Shown in pieces: positions 28,653 through 36,859 of a DNA stretch of 64,000 nucleotides. The stretch covers positions 806,001 through 870,000 of the forward strand of contig NZ_JAGING010000001.1 in assembly GCF_017875835.1 (NCBI RefSeq). Reading direction: 5' to 3'. Source of the DNA: Psychrobacter sp. PL19 (GTDB lineage: Bacteria; Pseudomonadota; Gammaproteobacteria; Pseudomonadales; Moraxellaceae). Made by a program: the position numbers and the translations under genes. The stretch's first letter is position 1. Each line of letters opens with the position of its first letter. Below the pieces are notes generated by a model that was not told the origin of the DNA, searched no databases, and saw only the letters and a program-made list of their open reading frames with translations.

Positions 28653-29531
28653 ATGAAGTGGCAAGGCAGGCGAGGTAGCTCTAACGTCCGCACAAGTAGT
28701 GGTGGTGGCAAGGTGATTGGTGGTGGTATTGGCGGTATTATTATTGCTGGTATTCTATGGTTAGTGTTTGGCGTAAATCCAATGACCGCGCTACAGACTG
28801 GTCAAGTTGTAGCGGGCGGTGGTACCAATACATCGACTGAACCTGCCAATGATGATAGCCGTGATACTCAGTTTGTTGAAGTAGTGCTTGCTGATACCGA
28901 GGCGGTTTGGCATCAAGTATTTAATGAAGGCGGTGGCACTTATCAAGAGCCCTCATTAATCTTGTTCAATGGGCAAGTCAGCTCTGCCTGTGGTAGCGCT
29001 ACAGCAGCTACTGGTCCATTTTATTGCCCTGGCGATCAGACTGTGTATTTGGATACCTCGTTTTTTTCAGAGATGCGCCAAAACCTGGGTATAACTGGAG
29101 ACCAACAAGGCTCAGGCGATGAAGAAAATCAGGGGAAAGCTGGCGACTTTGCTCAAGCTTATGTTATCTCACACGAGGTTGGTCATCATGTCCAGACTTT
29201 GTTAGGTATTACTCAGCAGGTTAATGAAGCCGGTCGTCAAGTCACGCGAGCGCAGGCTAATAATTTATCGGTATTGCAAGAATTACAAGCCGATTGCTTT
29301 GCAGGGGTTTGGGCCAATCGGAATCAGCAGCGTGTACAGTTCTTAGAAGCGGGTGATATTGATGAAGCGTTAAGTGCTGCCGGTCAAATTGGTGATGATC
29401 GTCTAGCTCGCGCTAGTGGTCGCGCTGTAACGCCAGATAGCTTCACTCATGGTACCAGTCAGCAGCGCATTAATTGGTTCACGCGCGGCCTTGAGAGTGG
29501 TAATGTACAATCATGCGATACCTTTAGTTAG
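28653..29531 (+). CDS. ypfJ: Neutral zinc metallopeptidase, YpfJ family
   Basis: A 292-residue membrane-anchored putative peptidase. It starts MKWQGRRGSSNV like YpfJ, has one membrane helix (about 25-45), then the conserved domain with MGPFYCP-like GPFYCPGDQTVYLD, the zinc site HEVGHH (His174, Glu175, His178), and ELQADCFAGVW and PDSFTHGTSQQR near the end. Length matches E. coli YpfJ (287). The physiological substrate is unknown. Its stop codon is the first triplet of a 19-bp tandem repeat, and a strong terminator follows. Confidence 0.9.
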   Translation: MKWQGRRGSSNVRTSSGGGKVIGGGIGGIIIAGILWLVFGVNPMTALQTGQVVAGGGTNTSTEPANDDSRDTQFVEVVLADTEAVWHQVFNEGGGTYQEPSLILFNGQVSSACGSATAATGPFYCPGDQTVYLDTSFFSEMRQNLGITGDQQGSGDEENQGKAGDFAQAYVISHEVGHHVQTLLGITQQVNEAGRQVTRAQANNLSVLQELQADCFAGVWANRNQQRVQFLEAGDIDEALSAAGQIGDDRLARASGRAVTPDSFTHGTSQQRINWFTRGLESGNVQSCDTFS

Positions 29532-29566
29532 TGGGGCCATATAGTAGTAGTGGGGCCATATAGTAG
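29529..29566 (+). repeat. 19-bp tandem duplication starting at the ypfJ stop codon
   Basis: TAGTGGGGCCATATAGTAG at 29529-29547 and 29548-29566. The first TAG is the ypfJ stop. Confidence 0.95.
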
Positions 29567-29613
29567 CGGGGTCCCCTCACTGTGGGAAAATACGGTTAAA
29601 ATAAATGCCAACT

Positions 29614-29649
29614 AAAAAAAGCCTGCAATCAAGATTGCAGGCTTTTTTT
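29614..29649. terminator. Strong bidirectional terminator
   Basis: AAAAAAAGCCTGCAATC and GATTGCAGGCTTTTTTT form a perfect 17-bp stem with a 2-base gap. It lies between convergent ypfJ and the glycine-zipper lipoprotein gene. Confidence 0.93.
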
Positions 29650-29762
29650 CTAGTTCTATCTATATAATAACTACAATTATAATAACTAAAATTATAGTAA
29701 CGACAATCGTTCAACTAAAAAAACTCAACGAATGCTAATTACTTAAATTGTTAGATGGTCAT

Positions 29763-29996
29763 TTAATTCTGGTCAATAATGTAACCACCTGCGCCACCTA
29801 GTGCAGCACCAGCTAATGCACCACGAGCGATATCCTTGCTATCGCCTTTACTTCTGATAAGTGCACCGGCAGCAGCGCCAGCAGCAGCACCTTTAGCCGT
29901 ATTACTAGCATTGCCAAATGGACCAGAGTTACAGCCACCCATGATAAGAGCTGAGCTTGTAATAGCAGTCATTGCAAGAGTTTTAGCGAACTTCAT
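29763..29996 (-). CDS. Glycine-zipper lipoprotein
   Basis: A 77-residue protein with a signal peptide (MKFAKTLAMTAITSSALIM), a cysteine after GG (MGGC, a slightly atypical lipobox), and two Ala/Gly helices with GxxxG-type spacing (AKGAAAGAAAGALI and ARGALAGAALGGAGGYII). This is the glycine-zipper 2TM pattern of outer-membrane lipoproteins such as the SlyB/YMGG groups; the role is membrane association, with no known activity. I chose the ATG at 29996 with AGGTGA upstream. Confidence 0.82.
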   Translation of the reverse strand: MKFAKTLAMTAITSSALIMGGCNSGPFGNASNTAKGAAAGAAAGALIRSKGDSKDIARGALAGAALGGAGGYIIDQN

Positions 29997-30465
29997 ATTG
30001 TCACCTATTAGGTTGTCAAAATTAAATAAAATATTTCTATGGCTACAGGTTCTGACAAGGTCTAACCTTAGAACAAGTTCTAACAAGCCAGTTTTAAGGC
30101 AGACGAGATCAAAATTTTTGGTAATCACTTCGACTTCATTTATAAATTAATTTCTCGCATCACAATAGATTAATAGTTATAAATTAATTAAGTGGCTGGA
30201 AAGTCATATTAATCAATAAAGTAGAATCGTACTGTGTCTAATAGTAAACTATTCACTTGTTATTGGTCGTAGTAGAAACGCTAATCTTTGCAAAGACTCT
30301 GTAAGAGATGTTACTTCAACATATCATTGGTTTTGGTTTTGCTTAATGTTATTGTATTTGCATTATCAATACGCTAATTTTTTTGTAGAAATTACTAAAA
30401 TTCAAACTAAAAAAGACCGCATTAAAGCGGTCTTTTTTCACTAAATAATAGAAACTAAGTTAATT
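29997..30465. other. Gap between glycine-zipper gene and rho
   Basis: 469 bp of AT-rich DNA. It contains the rho terminator (30409) and imperfect AGGTTCTGACAAGG / GAACAAGTTCTAAC repeats near 30045-30085 upstream of the lipoprotein gene. No other structure recognised. Confidence 0.5.
30409..30438 (-). terminator. Intrinsic terminator of rho
   Basis: AAAAAAGACCGC / GCGGTCTTTTTT, a perfect 12-bp stem with a 6-base loop, 28 bp beyond the rho stop. Confidence 0.93.
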
Positions 30466-31734
30466 TTAGTTTTGTGACTTACGCTTCATTTGCTCAAAAA
30501 ATTCATCGTTGGTTTTAGCTTCTCTGAGTCGGTCGAGTAAGAACTCAGTCGCTTGTACACCATCCATCGGTTGGAGCAGTTTACGTAAAATCCAAACTTT
30601 ACGCAGTTTATCTTCATCAAGTAAACGTTCTTCTCGGCGTGTACCCGATCTTTTAATATTGATCGCTGGGAAGACACGTTTTTCAGCTAAATCACGATCT
30701 AGAGTGATTTCTTGGTTACCGGTACCTTTGAATTCTTCAAAGATAACGCTATCCATTTTACTACCAGTATCAATAAGGGCACTGGCAATAATGGTTAAGC
30801 TGCCACCTTCCTCTACATTACGGGCAGCACCAAAAAAGCGTTTTGGGCGTTCAAGTGCATTAGAATCTAGACCACCAGTTAATACTTTACCTGATGATGG
30901 AATAACCGTGTTGTAAGCGCGAGCAAGACGAGTAATAGAATCTAGTAAGATCACTACATCTTGTTTGTGTTCTACTAGGCGTTTGGCTTTTTCGATAACC
31001 ATTTCAGCCACTTGTACGTGACGCTGCGGTGGCTCATCAAAAGTTGAAGCGACTACTTCACCACGTACTGTGCGTACCATTTCGGTCACTTCTTCTGGAC
31101 GCTCATCGATCAGTAAGACGATCAGATAACACTCAGGATTATTACGAGTAATGGATTGCGCGATAGTTTGTAGCAGCATTGTTTTACCGGCTTTTGGCGG
31201 TGCCACAATAATAGAGCGCTGCCCTTTACCAATGGGTGCAATCAAGTCAATGATTCGACCCGTCAAGTCCTCAGTGGTACCGTTGCCAAGCTCAAGCTTA
31301 AGATGCTCAGTGGGGAATAGTGGGGTTAAATTCTCAAAAATAAGCTTATGACGTGAGCGATCTGGGGTATCAAAGTTGATCTCGCCAACTTTTAATAGCG
31401 CAAAATAACGCTCAGAGTCTTTTGGTGGGCGAATAGTGCCAGCAATACTGTCACCAGTCTTTAAGCTAAAGCGTCGAATTTGACTTGGGCTGACATAAAT
31501 ATCGTCAGGACCAGCTAAATATGAGCCTTCAGATGAGCGCAAAAAGCCAAAACCGTCCGGAAGCACTTCAAGTACGCCGTCACCATAGATGGCTTCGCCG
31601 TTACGGGCATGCGTTTTTAGGATAGCAAAAACAATGTCCTGTTTACGGCTACGCGCCATATTATCAAGACCCATGTCTTTGGCAATGGCCAATAGCTCAG
31701 CGATTGTTTTCTTCTTTAATTCAGTTAGATTCAT
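30466..31734 (-). CDS. rho: Transcription termination factor Rho
   Basis: Hexameric RNA-dependent ATPase that releases transcripts at Rho-dependent sites. The 422-residue protein has the Rho N-domain ([15 protein letters not shown]), the cold-shock-like RNA-binding domain ([16 protein letters not shown]), Walker A APPKAGKT (KAGKT at 181-185), and the [13 protein letters not shown] and [20 protein letters not shown] segments of the Q and R loops. Length is normal (E. coli 419). It lies downstream of trxA on the same strand, the classic trxA-rho order. Confidence 0.98.
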   Translation of the reverse strand: MNLTELKKKTIAELLAIAKDMGLDNMARSRKQDIVFAILKTHARNGEAIYGDGVLEVLPDGFGFLRSSEGSYLAGPDDIYVSPSQIRRFSLKTGDSIAGTIRPPKDSERYFALLKVGEINFDTPDRSRHKLIFENLTPLFPTEHLKLELGNGTTEDLTGRIIDLIAPIGKGQRSIIVAPPKAGKTMLLQTIAQSITRNNPECYLIVLLIDERPEEVTEMVRTVRGEVVASTFDEPPQRHVQVAEMVIEKAKRLVEHKQDVVILLDSITRLARAYNTVIPSSGKVLTGGLDSNALERPKRFFGAARNVEEGGSLTIIASALIDTGSKMDSVIFEEFKGTGNQEITLDRDLAEKRVFPAINIKRSGTRREERLLDEDKLRKVWILRKLLQPMDGVQATEFLLDRLREAKTNDEFFEQMKRKSQN

Positions 31735-32246
31735 AGATAGGTCATTAGCAATTTATCGGGTGAGAATTGCCAGTAGCTGGACAACCCACGACATTGATTA
31801 ATATAACGGAAGTGTAGCAATAGGGTATGTACACGGAGTTGAGTTTTGAGATAGTATTGATTTTTACGTATTAATTTATCACCGGCTGCACACATTGTGG
31901 CAGGATGACAAAAAGTGAATATAGAGAAGGTGACATAAGAGTCAAAGAAAAGAACTCAAGATCAATAACTTTATTCAGTAATTATGCTTAATGACAACAA
32001 TTGTATTTTTTGTTGATAAACACTGGGAGAATAGCGACAAGGTACTTATGAAAACAGTTATGTTTCCCTTGTCAGCAGACTATACGGTTATCATGATGAC
32101 ATTGTCAATAATTTTCGTTAAAAAAGTCGCAAAACCTAACTTTTTGGTTAAAAATACAGCAAAGAAGCCACTATCTTAAATAGATAATGGCTTCTTTAAT
32201 CATGCTAAAAAGCATTCAGTCAATTCAATACTTTAGATCTATAATA
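31735..32246. other. Leader region between trxA and rho
   Basis: 512 bp on the minus-strand side upstream of rho. It contains the trxA terminator (32161) and then about 430 bp of probable rho leader. E. coli has an attenuator here (rhoL); I find no clear leader peptide or additional terminator. Confidence 0.55.
32161..32197 (-). terminator. Intrinsic terminator of trxA
   Basis: AAAGAAGCCACTATCT / AGATAATGGCTTCTTT, a stem with a single mismatch, 50 bp past the trxA stop. Confidence 0.8.
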
Positions 32247-32573
32247 TTACAAATGTTTATCAAGTACTTTTGCCAATTCAGCTTTTGGCTGTAAGCCCAT
32301 CACTGAATCAACTTTTTCGCCATCTTTGAAGACAAACAATGTTGGGATATTACGAATACCAAAACGACTGGCAGCTTGTGGGTTATTATCGACATCGACT
32401 TTAACAATTTTGACCTTGCCTTGATAGTCAACGGCTAAATCTTCTAAGATAGGGGCTATCGATTTACAGGGTCCACACCATGTGGCCCAAAAATCTACTA
32501 GCACCGGCACATCAGAATGTAGCACATCTTGGTCAAAGTTAGCATCGGTGGTATTAATAATAAGATCTGACAT
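32247..32573 (-). CDS. trxA: Thioredoxin
   Basis: Cytoplasmic disulfide reductase that hands electrons to ribonucleotide reductase, peroxiredoxins and others. The 108-residue protein has the WCGPC active site, [14 protein letters not shown] upstream context, the cis-Pro loop RNIPTLFVF and the usual length (E. coli 109). I chose the ATG at 32573 (MSDLIINTT) with AAGAGAG upstream; 12 extra in-frame codons to 32609 are unlikely. Upstream of rho on the same strand. Confidence 0.97.
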   Translation of the reverse strand: MSDLIINTTDANFDQDVLHSDVPVLVDFWATWCGPCKSIAPILEDLAVDYQGKVKIVKVDVDNNPQAASRFGIRNIPTLFVFKDGEKVDSVMGLQPKAELAKVLDKHL

Positions 32574-32917
32574 ATTTTTTCTCTCTTGTTCTACCATGTC
32601 TATCGCCATCGAATGGCACGCATGTTAGTTAATAATATTTAAACAACTATTACTCTGACAGCGAGTAATGAATGGCTAAAGAATAGTTAAGAACGGGTTA
32701 AAATGTGCCATTATATTAACATGTTTGCCAAGTCTTAACAGTGGTAAGCAGGTTAAATTATTCAACAATTACTATTAGCACAATAAATCGAAACATAACG
32801 AAACAGGTGGTGTTTGGTCTGTTACCTACTGTAGTTGCTGTCATCTTAACGCGAAACTAGATTTAGTATTTGCTATCACCCTTACATTTCAACCCACTAA
32901 AATAAGTAGCTATTTTT
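32574..32917. other. Divergent gap between trxA and rluA
   Basis: 344 bp of AT-rich DNA that should hold the trxA and rluA promoters. No convincing boxes, repeats or hairpins are visible. Confidence 0.5.
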
Positions 32918-33631
32918 ATGCCCTTTACTGATGAAGAGACAACGGCCCTCAACCTACAAGAAAGTATCTATCCACTTGAGTTTTTTCAGACATTTGCGAA
33001 ACAGGTTACCGTTTATGAGGATGATGATATTTGGGTAGTCGACAAGCCTGCAGGGCTACTTAGTGTCAAGGGCAAAACTTTAAATGTGAGTTTACTGTCA
33101 CGACTTGAACGTGCAAACCCAGCGGTAAAACTGATTCATCGTCTAGATATGGATACCTCAGGGCTGTTGATCTTCGCTAAAAACGCGGCAGCACAGACCA
33201 ATATCAGTAAGCAGTTCATCGAGCGCTTACCACAAAAGAAATACCAAGCAAGAGTGTTTGGAGAGTGGGAAAGTGTTGGTGCGACTGGCAAAATATCAGC
33301 ACCAGTACGTTACGAGCCAGCCACTAAGCCGCGCCATATCGTCGATCCTGACTGGCAAAAGCACGCCCTGACACTATATGAGATACTCGCACATGAACAG
33401 TGCAATGGGCAAATGGTCACACGGGTAGCGCTTAAGCCCGTGACAGGTCGTAGTCATCAGCTGCGAGTACATATGGTGCACTGTGGTCATGTGATTATCG
33501 GAGACCCGATCTATGCAGAAGATACGGCACTAAATATTGCCCCACGGCTTAATCTACACGCCCAGCAGCTGCGGCTTAAACATCCAACGCTTGGTGCCTG
33601 GATGGATTGGGAAAGCCCAGTACCTTTCTAG
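32918..33631 (+). CDS. rluA: Pseudouridine synthase RluA
   Basis: Isomerises U746 of 23S rRNA and U32 of some tRNAs in E. coli. The 237-residue protein has the catalytic HRLDMDTSGLLIF motif with the nucleophilic Asp, KKYQARVFGEW, and LKPVTGRSHQLRVHM, and the closing NLHAQQLRLKHP resembles E. coli RluA (219 residues), which favours RluA over RluC or RluD (no S4 domain). The stop codon TAG is the first triplet of a 15-bp tandem repeat. Confidence 0.85.
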   Translation: MPFTDEETTALNLQESIYPLEFFQTFAKQVTVYEDDDIWVVDKPAGLLSVKGKTLNVSLLSRLERANPAVKLIHRLDMDTSGLLIFAKNAAAQTNISKQFIERLPQKKYQARVFGEWESVGATGKISAPVRYEPATKPRHIVDPDWQKHALTLYEILAHEQCNGQMVTRVALKPVTGRSHQLRVHMVHCGHVIIGDPIYAEDTALNIAPRLNLHAQQLRLKHPTLGAWMDWESPVPF

Positions 33632-33673
33632 AGCAGTTAAGTCTAGAGCAGTTAAGTCTAGAGCAGTTAAGTT
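33629..33673 (+). repeat. 15-bp tandem repeat starting at the rluA stop codon
   Basis: TAGAGCAGTTAAGTC at 33629 and 33644, then TAGAGCAGTTAAGTT at 33659. The first TAG terminates rluA. Confidence 0.96.
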
Positions 33674-33812
33674 AGAAAGGCGAGGATAAAAATAAACAAT
33701 AGTGAGGCAGAATAGGCTGACGATACAGTCGTTCTTTTGGCAGAATGTACCACCAAAACCGTTTATAGTTGTATGAGTTAAGGACAATTGAGCAATAAAC
33801 AAGGACAAGATT

Positions 33813-35528
33813 ATGGTCGATAACACCCTATCTCAGCCGCGCAGTGATAGCTATAAGCGTGCACATAAAAGTAAAGATGCCATTAATATAGATCCTAATA
33901 AAATTTCTAACAAAACTGCCAATAAGAAAGCGGCGAGCAAAGGGCTTAAAGGTTTATTGACACGCTCAAAATCACAATCCAAGACTACGGCAGATTATGA
34001 GGTACTTATCATTGGTGCCGGTATTGCCGGTATTGGTATGGCTTGCCATTTACAACAGCAATCAGGCAGAGGGCTGTTTAGACGTAGCAGCCCCAAAAAG
34101 CGTAAATCTATAAAACAAAATACAATCCAGCGATTTTTAGTATTAGAGAAACGCGCTGATTTAGGAGGCACGTGGGATTTATTTAATTATCCTGGTGTCC
34201 GCTCTGACTCTGATGCCTTGACGTTTGGCTACGGCTTCCGACCGTGGTTAAGTCATAAAATGCTAGCAAAAGGTGTCGACATTAAAAGCTATATTGCCGA
34301 TACTGCCCGCGAATTTAAGGTCACAGAACACATTCGCTATCAGCATGAGATGCAGCAACTGTCGTGGTCAAGTGCCACTCAGCAATGGACGGCGATGATC
34401 AAAAATCATAATAATGGCGAGGTGTTGACCTTAACGGCAAACTTCGTTGTCGGCGCGACCGGTTACTATGATTATGACACAGGCTACAAACCACATTTTG
34501 AAGGCGAAGAACAGTTCAAAGGCAATATCGTGCATCCGCAGCACTGGAAAAATGTGGCTTATGATGATAAAAAAGTTGTCGTCATTGGTAGTGGCGCGAC
34601 AGCCATGACTTTATTACCCGCACTGGTCGATGAAAGTAGCGAGCAATGCGCCCGCCACGTTACCATGTTGCAACGCTCACCGACTTACGTCGCAAGTGTG
34701 CCAGGCGATGATTATGCGCTTGATTGGTTGTCCGGTAAGTTTTCGCCGTTATCAAAGCGTCAAGCTTATAGCTTGCTACGCACGCGCAATGTGATGTTCC
34801 AACAAGGCGTCTATCAGTTAGCGACTCATGCGCCAAAAGTAATGAAGGCATTTTTAAATCATGGCGTGAAAAAGAACCTCAAGGGTAGCGGTGTTGATGT
34901 CGGGCACTTTGCGCCCAGTTATAACCCGTGGGATGAACGCCTATGTGCGGTGCCGGATAGTGACTTATTTTTGGCATTGCAAGGTAAGCGGGCAGAAGTC
35001 GTCACTGACAAAATCAGTCATTTTACCGAAACGGGCATTGCACTGGTATCTGGCAAGCATATTGAGGCGGATATTATTGTTACGGCCACTGGCCTCAAAT
35101 TACAGATGCTAGGCGGTGCTGCCTTGTATATTGATGGACAGCAGGTAGATGTAGGCGCCCGAATGACTTATAAGGCGGTACTGCTTGAGGGCGTGCCTAA
35201 TATTGCGCTAATGTTTGGCTATACCAACGCTTCTTGGACGCTGAAAATTGATTTGGCCTGTCAATATGTAGTACGTCTACTCGATTATATGGATAAGCAC
35301 AATTATAAAACAGTCTGTTCGCAGGCTCAAACTGAACAAGAACAGGTACAGGTAAGGCCAGACACAGTACTAGGCGCATTATCAGCAGGTTATGTTAGCC
35401 GTGCAAAAGACGAGTTACCCAAACAAGGCGATCGCTATCCATGGTATGTAACCCATAACTATGTAAGCGATCGCATTATGCTGAAATACCGTAAAATCAA
35501 AGATGATTGGTTACATTTCTCTCGTTAA
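33813..35528 (+). CDS. Flavin monooxygenase, Baeyer-Villiger type
   Basis: FAD- and NADPH-dependent monooxygenase of 571 residues. It has the FAD Rossmann motif GAGIAG (68-73), the Baeyer-Villiger fingerprint FKGNIVHPQHW (235-245, FxGxxxHxxxW) and the NADPH motif GSGATA (259-264). Type I BVMOs insert oxygen next to ketones or oxidise sulfides; the natural substrate here cannot be read. Two basic segments are unusual: a Lys/Ser-rich N-terminal tail of about 58 residues and an insert (about 85-105) inside the first Rossmann fold. AAGGACAAG precedes the ATG. It overlaps the convergent dehydrogenase gene by 4 bp. Confidence 0.88.
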   Translation: MVDNTLSQPRSDSYKRAHKSKDAINIDPNKISNKTANKKAASKGLKGLLTRSKSQSKTTADYEVLIIGAGIAGIGMACHLQQQSGRGLFRRSSPKKRKSIKQNTIQRFLVLEKRADLGGTWDLFNYPGVRSDSDALTFGYGFRPWLSHKMLAKGVDIKSYIADTAREFKVTEHIRYQHEMQQLSWSSATQQWTAMIKNHNNGEVLTLTANFVVGATGYYDYDTGYKPHFEGEEQFKGNIVHPQHWKNVAYDDKKVVVIGSGATAMTLLPALVDESSEQCARHVTMLQRSPTYVASVPGDDYALDWLSGKFSPLSKRQAYSLLRTRNVMFQQGVYQLATHAPKVMKAFLNHGVKKNLKGSGVDVGHFAPSYNPWDERLCAVPDSDLFLALQGKRAEVVTDKISHFTETGIALVSGKHIEADIIVTATGLKLQMLGGAALYIDGQQVDVGARMTYKAVLLEGVPNIALMFGYTNASWTLKIDLACQYVVRLLDYMDKHNYKTVCSQAQTEQEQVQVRPDTVLGALSAGYVSRAKDELPKQGDRYPWYVTHNYVSDRIMLKYRKIKDDWLHFSR

Positions 35529-36466
35529 TTGACTTTAATGAAGTCTGTCACTTGTTTACTTAAGATTTGCCATAAAGTGTCTTGTGCGCTTCTACTGCCC
35601 CACGCATTATGCGGGCTAAATATTACACGCGGATGATCTCCTAGGCTTAACAGGGGGTCATCGTTAGCGATGGGCTCTTGCTCAAACACATCGCTGCCAT
35701 AACCTAGAATCTGCTCACTAATAATAGCATCAGCAAGTGCTTTGCTATCCACAATGCCACCGCGCGCCACATTAATAAGCAGGGGTTTTTTGGCCATTTT
35801 GGCCAGCGACTCTTTATTAATAAGGTGCTTGGTATGTTCGTTTAACGGACAATGCAGGCTAATCACATCAGCACGAGCCAACACCTCATCAAAGGCCGTA
35901 TAATCGTTATTACGCGGCGCGCGCCCTTGATGTTCTGCCCACAATACGGTCATGCCAAATGCTTGTGCAATTTCAGTGACTCGTTTACCAATAGTACCCA
36001 CCCCAATAATACCTAAAGTCTTATCTTCTAAATCTACCAGTGGGATATCAAGCAAGCAAAAGTTGCCATTAGCCTGCCAAGTGCCATCGACGACTTTGTT
36101 ATGATAATACAGACCGGCGCGCATGGCGTTGAGCATCAGCATAAAGGTATGCTCAGGCACACTTTTGACGGCATAACCAGCAACGTTATATAAGGTTACA
36201 TTATGAGCCGCACAAGCGTCTTGGTCGACATTGTTCATACCGGTAGCAGTCAGTTGAATGAGCTTGAGCTTGGGTAGCTTTGCAATCACTTCAGCACTAA
36301 TCTGAACCTTGTTGGTAATGACAATCTCAGCATTTTGGCAACGTTCAATGATAAGGTTAGAATCCTTGGGCGTGTCGTCATAAAGAATATAGTCGCTAAC
36401 CCCAGTCGGTGCTGACAAGTCTACGCCATCAGAAAAAGTCCCTTTATCTAAAAATACCGCTTGCAT
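35525..36466 (-). CDS. D-2-hydroxyacid dehydrogenase (glycerate dehydrogenase-like)
   Basis: NAD(P)-dependent dehydrogenase of 313 residues from the D-isomer-specific 2-hydroxyacid family. The nucleotide-binding motif is GVGTIG (155-160); the catalytic Arg-Glu-His set is Arg235 (NVARGG), Glu264 (FEQEP) and His286 (SPHNAWGS). The overall pattern, with KLIQLTATGMNNVD near residue 70, is closest to glycerate/hydroxypyruvate reductases (HprA type), so serine or glycolate metabolism is likely but not certain. It is convergent with the BVMO gene, stop codons overlapping by 4 bp. Confidence 0.88.
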   Translation of the reverse strand: MQAVFLDKGTFSDGVDLSAPTGVSDYILYDDTPKDSNLIIERCQNAEIVITNKVQISAEVIAKLPKLKLIQLTATGMNNVDQDACAAHNVTLYNVAGYAVKSVPEHTFMLMLNAMRAGLYYHNKVVDGTWQANGNFCLLDIPLVDLEDKTLGIIGVGTIGKRVTEIAQAFGMTVLWAEHQGRAPRNNDYTAFDEVLARADVISLHCPLNEHTKHLINKESLAKMAKKPLLINVARGGIVDSKALADAIISEQILGYGSDVFEQEPIANDDPLLSLGDHPRVIFSPHNAWGSRSAQDTLWQILSKQVTDFIKVN

Positions 36467-36859
36467 ATATCTTCCTTATTTATAAGTTATTTTGAATATT
36501 CAATCTAGTCGTTATCAGCTTAATGTAGCACGTTGCCTGAGTTAGTCAAAAGCTGTTACGCAAAAAGCACTTATTAAGCGGGCTAAGACTTTGCAATCGA
36601 ATCTGTAACAAGATACTCAAATTAAGGGAGAACTTGCGTTAGCGTAAAGACAGTCGGCATAATATTTCTGCCGCTAACGTACCGACCAGTAATTAGGCAC
36701 TTGAAAAGTCAACTTAACGCACGCATCTAGCCGCTAACGCTATATAATGGTTCAGCTTGCTTGTTAGTCCCGTTATCTGCTGAATAAGATAATCTGCTGA
36801 CATTGCTGCCCTATTTGCTATCTACTTTCTTATCATCTGAGTACAAAAGACATCGCCCT
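36467..36859. other. Divergent gap upstream of rapA
   Basis: 393 bp. A TATAAT at 36743-36748 may be the rapA -10 box, but no -35 at proper distance is clear. The octamer CCGCTAAC occurs at about 36671 and 36731. Confidence 0.5.

Noticed and set aside
31991..32179. 62-codon plus-strand ORF between rho and trxA
   Set aside because: It runs into the trxA terminator hairpin, has no ribosome binding site and no family resemblance; it is probably chance in AT-rich DNA.
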